Of a stretch of DNA of 8,180 nucleotides, positions 4,776 through 8,180 are shown in pieces. Every line of letters starts with the position of its first letter. The stretch's first letter is position 1. Source of the stretch: JAIRTY01 sp050257395 (GTDB taxonomy: Bacteria > Actinomycetota > Actinomycetes > Streptosporangiales > Streptosporangiaceae); assembly GCA_050257395.1 (NCBI GenBank), contig JBLMWU010000202.1, positions 1-8,180 of the forward strand, given 5' to 3'. The notes under the pieces are model-generated. The model did not search any database. It worked only from the letters and a program-made list of their open reading frames with translations, and was not told the DNA's origin. A program made the translations under genes and the position numbers.

Positions 4776-5326
4776 TAGCTCGCGGCGCCCGCCCGGCGGG
4801 CGCGCAGCGCAGCGCCCTTCGCCCGGGCCTGCTCACGCAGGTTCTCCTGGAAGCGGGCCATCCGCTCGCGCAGGCCCGGGTCCCCGGCGGCCAGGATGCG
4901 GACCGCCAGCAGGCCGGCGTTGCGCGCCCCGCCGACCGCCACGGTCGCCACCGGGATGCCGGCCGGCATCTGCACGATGGACAGCAGCGAGTCGAGCCCG
5001 TCCAGGTGCGCCAGCGGCACCGGCACGCCGATCACCGGCAGCGTGGTGACCGACGCGAGCATGCCCGGCAGGTGCGCGGCGCCGCCCGCGCCCGCGATGA
5101 GCACCCGCAGGCCGCGGCTTTCCGCACTCGACCCGTAGCTGATCATCTCGTGCGGCATCCGGTGCGCCGACACGACGTCCGCCTCGTAGCCGACCCCGAA
5201 CTCCGTCAGCGCCGAAGCGGCCGCCTCCATCACCGGCCAGTCGGAGTCACTGCCCATCACCAGCCCGACGACCGGGAACTCCCCCGGCTTCTCGCCGGGC
5301 CCCGCATCCCGCGGCAGCTCGCTCAT
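4775..5326 (-). CDS. purE: N5-carboxyaminoimidazole ribonucleotide mutase (PurE class I)
   Basis: 183 aa. Converts N5-CAIR, made by PurK, into CAIR in de novo purine synthesis; cytoplasmic, octameric in the known family. Diagnostic motifs are present: MGSDSDW (residues 24-30), the phosphate-binding loop; SAHR (53-56), with His55; and AGAGGAAHLPGM (78-89), followed by PVIGVP. The N-terminal 17 residues (acidic, Pro/Gly-rich) and a basic Ala/Arg-rich tail after about residue 160 lie outside the core. The start ATG has GGAAGGA seven bases upstream, inside the 3' end of purK, and only three bases separate purK's stop from this start, so the two are translated from one message and probably coupled. 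PurE with an adjacent PurK indicates the two-step bacterial route rather than the one-step animal route. Confidence 0.97.
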   Translation of the reverse strand: MSELPRDAGPGEKPGEFPVVGLVMGSDSDWPVMEAAASALTEFGVGYEADVVSAHRMPHEMISYGSSAESRGLRVLIAGAGGAAHLPGMLASVTTLPVIGVPVPLAHLDGLDSLLSIVQMPAGIPVATVAVGGARNAGLLAVRILAAGDPGLRERMARFQENLREQARAKGAALRARRAGAAS

Positions 5327-5329
5327 GGG

Positions 5330-6481
5330 TCATTCCTTCCCCGAACCGAGGTAGCGGGCGGCCCGGCCCGCCCTCTCCAGCAGCGCCAGCGGGTCGTCCC
5401 CGGTCACGGTCACGTGGCCGATCTTGCGCCCGGGCCGGACCGCCTTGCCGTACAGGTGCACCTTCACGCCCGGGTCGGCGGCCATCACGTGCACGTAGCG
5501 CGAGTAGACGTCCGGATCGTCGCCGCCGAACACGTTGGCCATCACAGTGGCGGGCGCCAGCCCTCCGGGGTCGCCGAGCGGCAGGTCCAGCACCGCCCGC
5601 AGGTGCTGCTCGAACTGCGACGTCCTGGCCCCGTCGATGGTCCAGTGGCCGCTGTTGTGCGGGCGCATCGCCAGCTCGTTCACGGCCAGCCCGCGGTGGG
5701 TCTCGAAGAGCTCCACCGCCAGCAGGCCGGTCACCCCGAGCTCGGCGGCGATGGTCAGCGCCAGCCGCTGGGCCTCCTCCGCGAGCTGCGCTGGCAGGCC
5801 CGGGGCGGGCGCGATCACCTCGTGGCAGATGCCGTCGCGCTGGACGGTCTCCACCACCGGGTAGGCCGCGGCCTGGTTGTGCGGCGACCGGGCGACCAGC
5901 GCGGCCAGCTCCCGCCGGAACGGCACGTACTCCTCGGCGAACACCGCCACCCCGTGGCTCAGCACCTCCGCCGCCTGCCCGGCGTCGTCGCACACCCACA
6001 CGCCCCGGCCGTCGTAGCCGCCCCGCACCGCCTTGAGCACCACCGGCCAGCCCCCGCCGGAGGCGAACTCCTCCACCCCGGCCAGCGTGGACACCGGCGC
6101 GAACCGCGGGCACGGGATGCCCAGCCCGGTCAGGGCCTCGCGCATGGCCAGCTTGTCCTGGGCGTGGCGCAGCGCCTCCGGCCCCGGGTGCAGGGCGACG
6201 GCCGCTCCCACCAGCTCGGTGAGGTGCTGGCCGGGCACGTGCTCGTGGTCGAAGGTGACGACGTCGCAGCCTGCCGCGAAGGCCAGCAGGTCGTCGAGGG
6301 ACCGGTAGTCCCCCACCACGGTGCCCGGTGCGACCACCGCGGCGCTGTCGGCCGCGGTGTCCGCCAGCACGCGGAAGCCGACGCCCAGGCCGATGGCGGC
6401 CTGGGCGGTCATCCGGGCGAGCTGGCCCGCCCCCACCATGCCCACCACCGGCACCCGGGCGTTTCCCGCCTCAACAGTCAC
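5330..6481 (-). CDS. purK: N5-carboxyaminoimidazole ribonucleotide synthase (PurK)
   Basis: 383 aa, normal family length. ATP-grasp enzyme that carboxylates AIR to N5-CAIR with ATP and bicarbonate, feeding PurE. Motifs in order: N-terminal VGMVGAGQLARM (about 13-24), the nucleotide-site fold; DHEHVP (78-83); Lys110 and Lys150, which lie in the ATP-binding regions; the GGYDGRG loop (154-160); EEYVPFRRE (183-191); and NELAMRPHNSGHWT (268-281) with the metal/phosphate contacts, followed by SQFEQHLRAV. The start is GTG at 6481-6479 with no obvious ribosome binding site; another in-frame GTG nine codons on is possible, or the mRNA may be leaderless. First gene of the minus-strand pur unit, divergent from the permease. 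Confidence 0.96.
   Translation of the reverse strand: MTVEAGNARVPVVGMVGAGQLARMTAQAAIGLGVGFRVLADTAADSAAVVAPGTVVGDYRSLDDLLAFAAGCDVVTFDHEHVPGQHLTELVGAAVALHPGPEALRHAQDKLAMREALTGLGIPCPRFAPVSTLAGVEEFASGGGWPVVLKAVRGGYDGRGVWVCDDAGQAAEVLSHGVAVFAEEYVPFRRELAALVARSPHNQAAAYPVVETVQRDGICHEVIAPAPGLPAQLAEEAQRLALTIAAELGVTGLLAVELFETHRGLAVNELAMRPHNSGHWTIDGARTSQFEQHLRAVLDLPLGDPGGLAPATVMANVFGGDDPDVYSRYVHVMAADPGVKVHLYGKAVRPGRKIGHVTVTGDDPLALLERAGRAARYLGSGKE
5334..5340 (-). promoter_or_regulatory. purE ribosome binding site within the purK 3' end
   Basis: GGAAGGA, seven bases before the purE ATG and overlapping the final purK codons. It fixes the purE start and supports translational coupling. Confidence 0.75.
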
Positions 6482-6699
6482 GCGTTGAGCCTAGGCCATG
6501 CCCGGCCAGCCCACCCGGCCGCGCGCCACCTCCCGGGACTGATCCGGATAACCCGCGCGGGAACAGGAGATTTAACACACGGGAAACAATTGCCTCTGAG
6601 CCGCGCCTTATGATCAGCGCGTCTCTGGGCACCCTAGCCCCCGGGGCTGCACCACCCCCCTTCCGCACTGCCACCCCCAGGCGACTAAAGGAGCACCCG
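6482..6699. promoter_or_regulatory. Divergent promoter region between purK and the permease gene
   Basis: 218 bases with no coding signal. It must hold the purK promoter (minus) and the permease promoter (plus). TATGAT at 6610-6615 is the best minus-10-like hexamer for the permease, but no convincing minus-35 lies at the right distance. Two palindromes are seen: CCCGCGCGGG (6552-6561) and AGCCCC-C-GGGGCT (6636-6648), the latter in the probable permease 5' UTR. A relatively AT-rich stretch lies around 6569-6595. No purine riboswitch signature was recognised. Confidence 0.45.
6687..6693 (+). promoter_or_regulatory. Ribosome binding site of the permease gene
   Basis: AAAGGAG, six bases before the ATG at 6700. 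It decides this start over upstream in-frame codons, which would add a Pro/Arg-rich stretch unlike the family. Confidence 0.8.
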
Positions 6700-8148
6700 A
6701 TGGCGGCACCTGACGAGAAGGCTTACGCGGTCATCGAGGCGGAGGTCCCGCCCGGTGACATCCGGGAAGGGGAGTACGGCGAGCGGGTCATCGCCGTCGA
6801 GCCCGGCGGCGCGGAGTTCATCCCGCTATCGGAACGGCACGGCAAGCCGCTGCAGCTGTTCTGGACCTGGACCTCGCCGAACCTGGAGTTCGCCACCGTC
6901 TTCGTGGGCGTGCTGGCGGTGGCCGCGTTCGGGCTGAGCTTCTGGCAGTCGGTGGCGGCGATCGTCCTCGGGTCCGCCGTGGGCGGGCTGACCCAGGGCC
7001 TGCTGTCGGCGCGCGGGCCCGCCCAGGGGGTGCCGCAGATGGTGCTGTCCCGGCTGGGCTTCGGGTACTGGGGCAACATCCTGCCGGCCGGGCTGAACTC
7101 CATCACCGCGGGCATCGGCTGGTTCGCCGTGAACAGCGTGAGCGGCACGTTCGCCCTCAACACCCTCACCCATCTGCCCAAGCCGCTCTGCCTGGTCATC
7201 ATCGTGGCGCTGCAGATCGTGATCGCGTTCTTCGGCCACAACCTGGTGCACGCCTTCGAGCGGTACGCGTTCCCGGTGCTGGCCGTGATCTTCCTGATCA
7301 CCACCGTGGTCATCCTGGCGAAGTCGAGCCCGGGCGCGCCCGGCCACGGCGGCGGGATCGGCGGCTTCCTGCTCACCACCGGCGCGGTGTTCGGGTACGC
7401 GGTGGGCTGGAACCCGTACGCCTCCGACTACACCCGTTACTTCCACCCCGGCACCAGCAAGCAGGCGATCGCCCTGTGGTCAGGGCTCGGGCTGTTCCTG
7501 TCCTGCGCCGTGCTGGAGATCGCGGGCGCCGCGGCGGCCACCATCACTGGCGCCAGCGCCGCCCTCGGCAACCCGACCGGCGCGTTCACCGGGCACCTGC
7601 CCACCGCGCTGGCCGACGCCACCCTGCTGGCCATCGCCCTGGGCGCGGTCGCCGCCAACGTGCTGAACATCTACTCCGGCGCGCTCTCGTTCGTCGCCAT
7701 GGGCGTCAAGCTGCCGCTGGCCCTGCGCCGGGCCATCGTCGCGCTGGTGTTCGGGGTGATCGGCTTCATCGTGGCCTACACCGCCCTGCCGGACGCGGGC
7801 GAGAAGTACACCCAGTTCCTGCTGATCATCGCGTACTGGATCGCGCCGTGGCTGGCGGTCGTCTTCTGCGATCAGTGGCTGCGCCGCGGCCAGGACGTCG
7901 AGCCGCTGCTGTTCGACCGCAAGCACACCAACTGGGCGGGCCCGGTGGCGATGGCAATCGGCATGGGGCTGTCCATCTGGCTGTTCGCCAACCAGTACCC
8001 GCGGTACGTGGGCGTGGTCCCCACCAGGTACCCGTCCGTCGGCGACCTCACCTTCGAAGTGGGCTTCGTCCTCACCGCCGCGATCTACCTGGTCTGGCAC
8101 GCGGTGACAGGCCGCAGGCCCGCCGCCAGCCCCACCGCCGCCAGCTGA
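6700..8148 (+). CDS. NCS1-family nucleobase:cation symporter (cytosine/purine permease type)
   Basis: 482 aa integral membrane protein, the usual length for the family, with about 12 hydrophobic segments from residue 62 to 468 and a hydrophilic N-terminus of about 50 residues. Family landmarks include the segment-1 entry LFWTWTSPNLEFA (53-65), the Gly-rich segment 2 ending QGLLSARGPAQGVPQM, GYWGNILPAGLNSITAGIGW (122-141), the diagnostic NPYASDYTRY (238-247) and NIYSGALSF (323-331), then CDQWLRRG. Members import cytosine, purines, allantoin, hydantoins or thiamine with a cation; the exact substrate cannot be assigned. The position divergent from purK supports a purine or pyrimidine base as cargo. 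The stop TGA is followed at once by a strong hairpin, so it is probably monocistronic. Confidence 0.93.
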   Translation: MAAPDEKAYAVIEAEVPPGDIREGEYGERVIAVEPGGAEFIPLSERHGKPLQLFWTWTSPNLEFATVFVGVLAVAAFGLSFWQSVAAIVLGSAVGGLTQGLLSARGPAQGVPQMVLSRLGFGYWGNILPAGLNSITAGIGWFAVNSVSGTFALNTLTHLPKPLCLVIIVALQIVIAFFGHNLVHAFERYAFPVLAVIFLITTVVILAKSSPGAPGHGGGIGGFLLTTGAVFGYAVGWNPYASDYTRYFHPGTSKQAIALWSGLGLFLSCAVLEIAGAAAATITGASAALGNPTGAFTGHLPTALADATLLAIALGAVAANVLNIYSGALSFVAMGVKLPLALRRAIVALVFGVIGFIVAYTALPDAGEKYTQFLLIIAYWIAPWLAVVFCDQWLRRGQDVEPLLFDRKHTNWAGPVAMAIGMGLSIWLFANQYPRYVGVVPTRYPSVGDLTFEVGFVLTAAIYLVWHAVTGRRPAASPTAAS

Positions 8149-8155
8149 GCGGTGG

Positions 8156-8180
8156 CCGGCCCGGCCTCAGGCCGGGCCGG
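8156..8180 (+). terminator. Terminator hairpin of the permease gene
   Basis: Perfect 11-base arms CCGGCCCGGCC (8156-8166) and GGCCGGGCCGG (8170-8180) around TCA, beginning 8 bases after the stop. The window ends inside or at the edge of the stem, so any following T tract is not visible. Confidence 0.75.

Noticed and set aside
5006..6613. Very long plus-strand open frame opposite purE and purK
   Set aside because: Composition is His/Arg/Gly/Pro-rich without any recognisable domain, and it lies antisense to two genes with clear family motifs. Such frames are expected in GC-rich DNA.

Overview
The window is very GC-rich, with strongly third-position-biased codons, and its purK-purE-acyl-CoA dehydrogenase order is typical of Actinobacteria (the Mycobacterium tuberculosis order is purK Rv3276c, purE Rv3275c, fadE25 Rv3274c). 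Three secreted or membrane-anchored muralytic-type proteins suggest a spore-forming or filamentous actinomycete, but genus cannot be fixed from the sequence.

Layout. (1) 1-3548: three consecutive minus-strand genes for small exported lysozyme-fold proteins (lytic-transglycosylase type), each preceded by a 430-490 base non-coding region. The two at 1217-1966 and 2457-3119 are close paralogs with the same catalytic domain; the one at 32-760 is a more distant SLT-type domain. All three are best started at a TTG codon behind a shared CCGAC-(C/G)-(A/G)-AAGG-N6-TTG initiation block, not at the ATG/GTG codons that would give longer products. Strong GC hairpins follow the second and third genes, so the three look like separate transcription units. 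(2) 3549-6481: minus-strand purK, purE and an acyl-CoA dehydrogenase. purK and purE are separated by 3 bases and carry out the two-step conversion of AIR to CAIR in purine synthesis. A perfect 22-base palindrome sits between purE and the dehydrogenase. (3) 6482-6699: divergent promoter region. (4) 6700-8148: plus-strand NCS1-family nucleobase/purine-type permease, followed by a strong hairpin at the window edge. A purine synthesis operon divergent from a purine/pyrimidine-type transporter makes functional sense.

Main observations. The leaders of the 32-760 and 1217-1966 genes share blocks of 14, 14 and 15 bases at nearly constant distance from the TTG start (leader length 159 bases in both), although the proteins differ in N-terminus and in domain. 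This points to a common cis-acting RNA element, possibly of the c-di-AMP (ydaO) type known upstream of actinobacterial cell-wall hydrolases, although I cannot find the full ydaO signature. The same upstream regions carry three 9-of-10 matches to the CRP consensus TGTGA-N6-TCACA, and the third gene has a 22-base palindrome whose core is TGTGA directly abutting TCACA. Together these suggest a small cell-wall-remodelling regulon under CRP-like plus leader-RNA control. No mobile elements, tRNA, rRNA or CRISPR arrays were seen.
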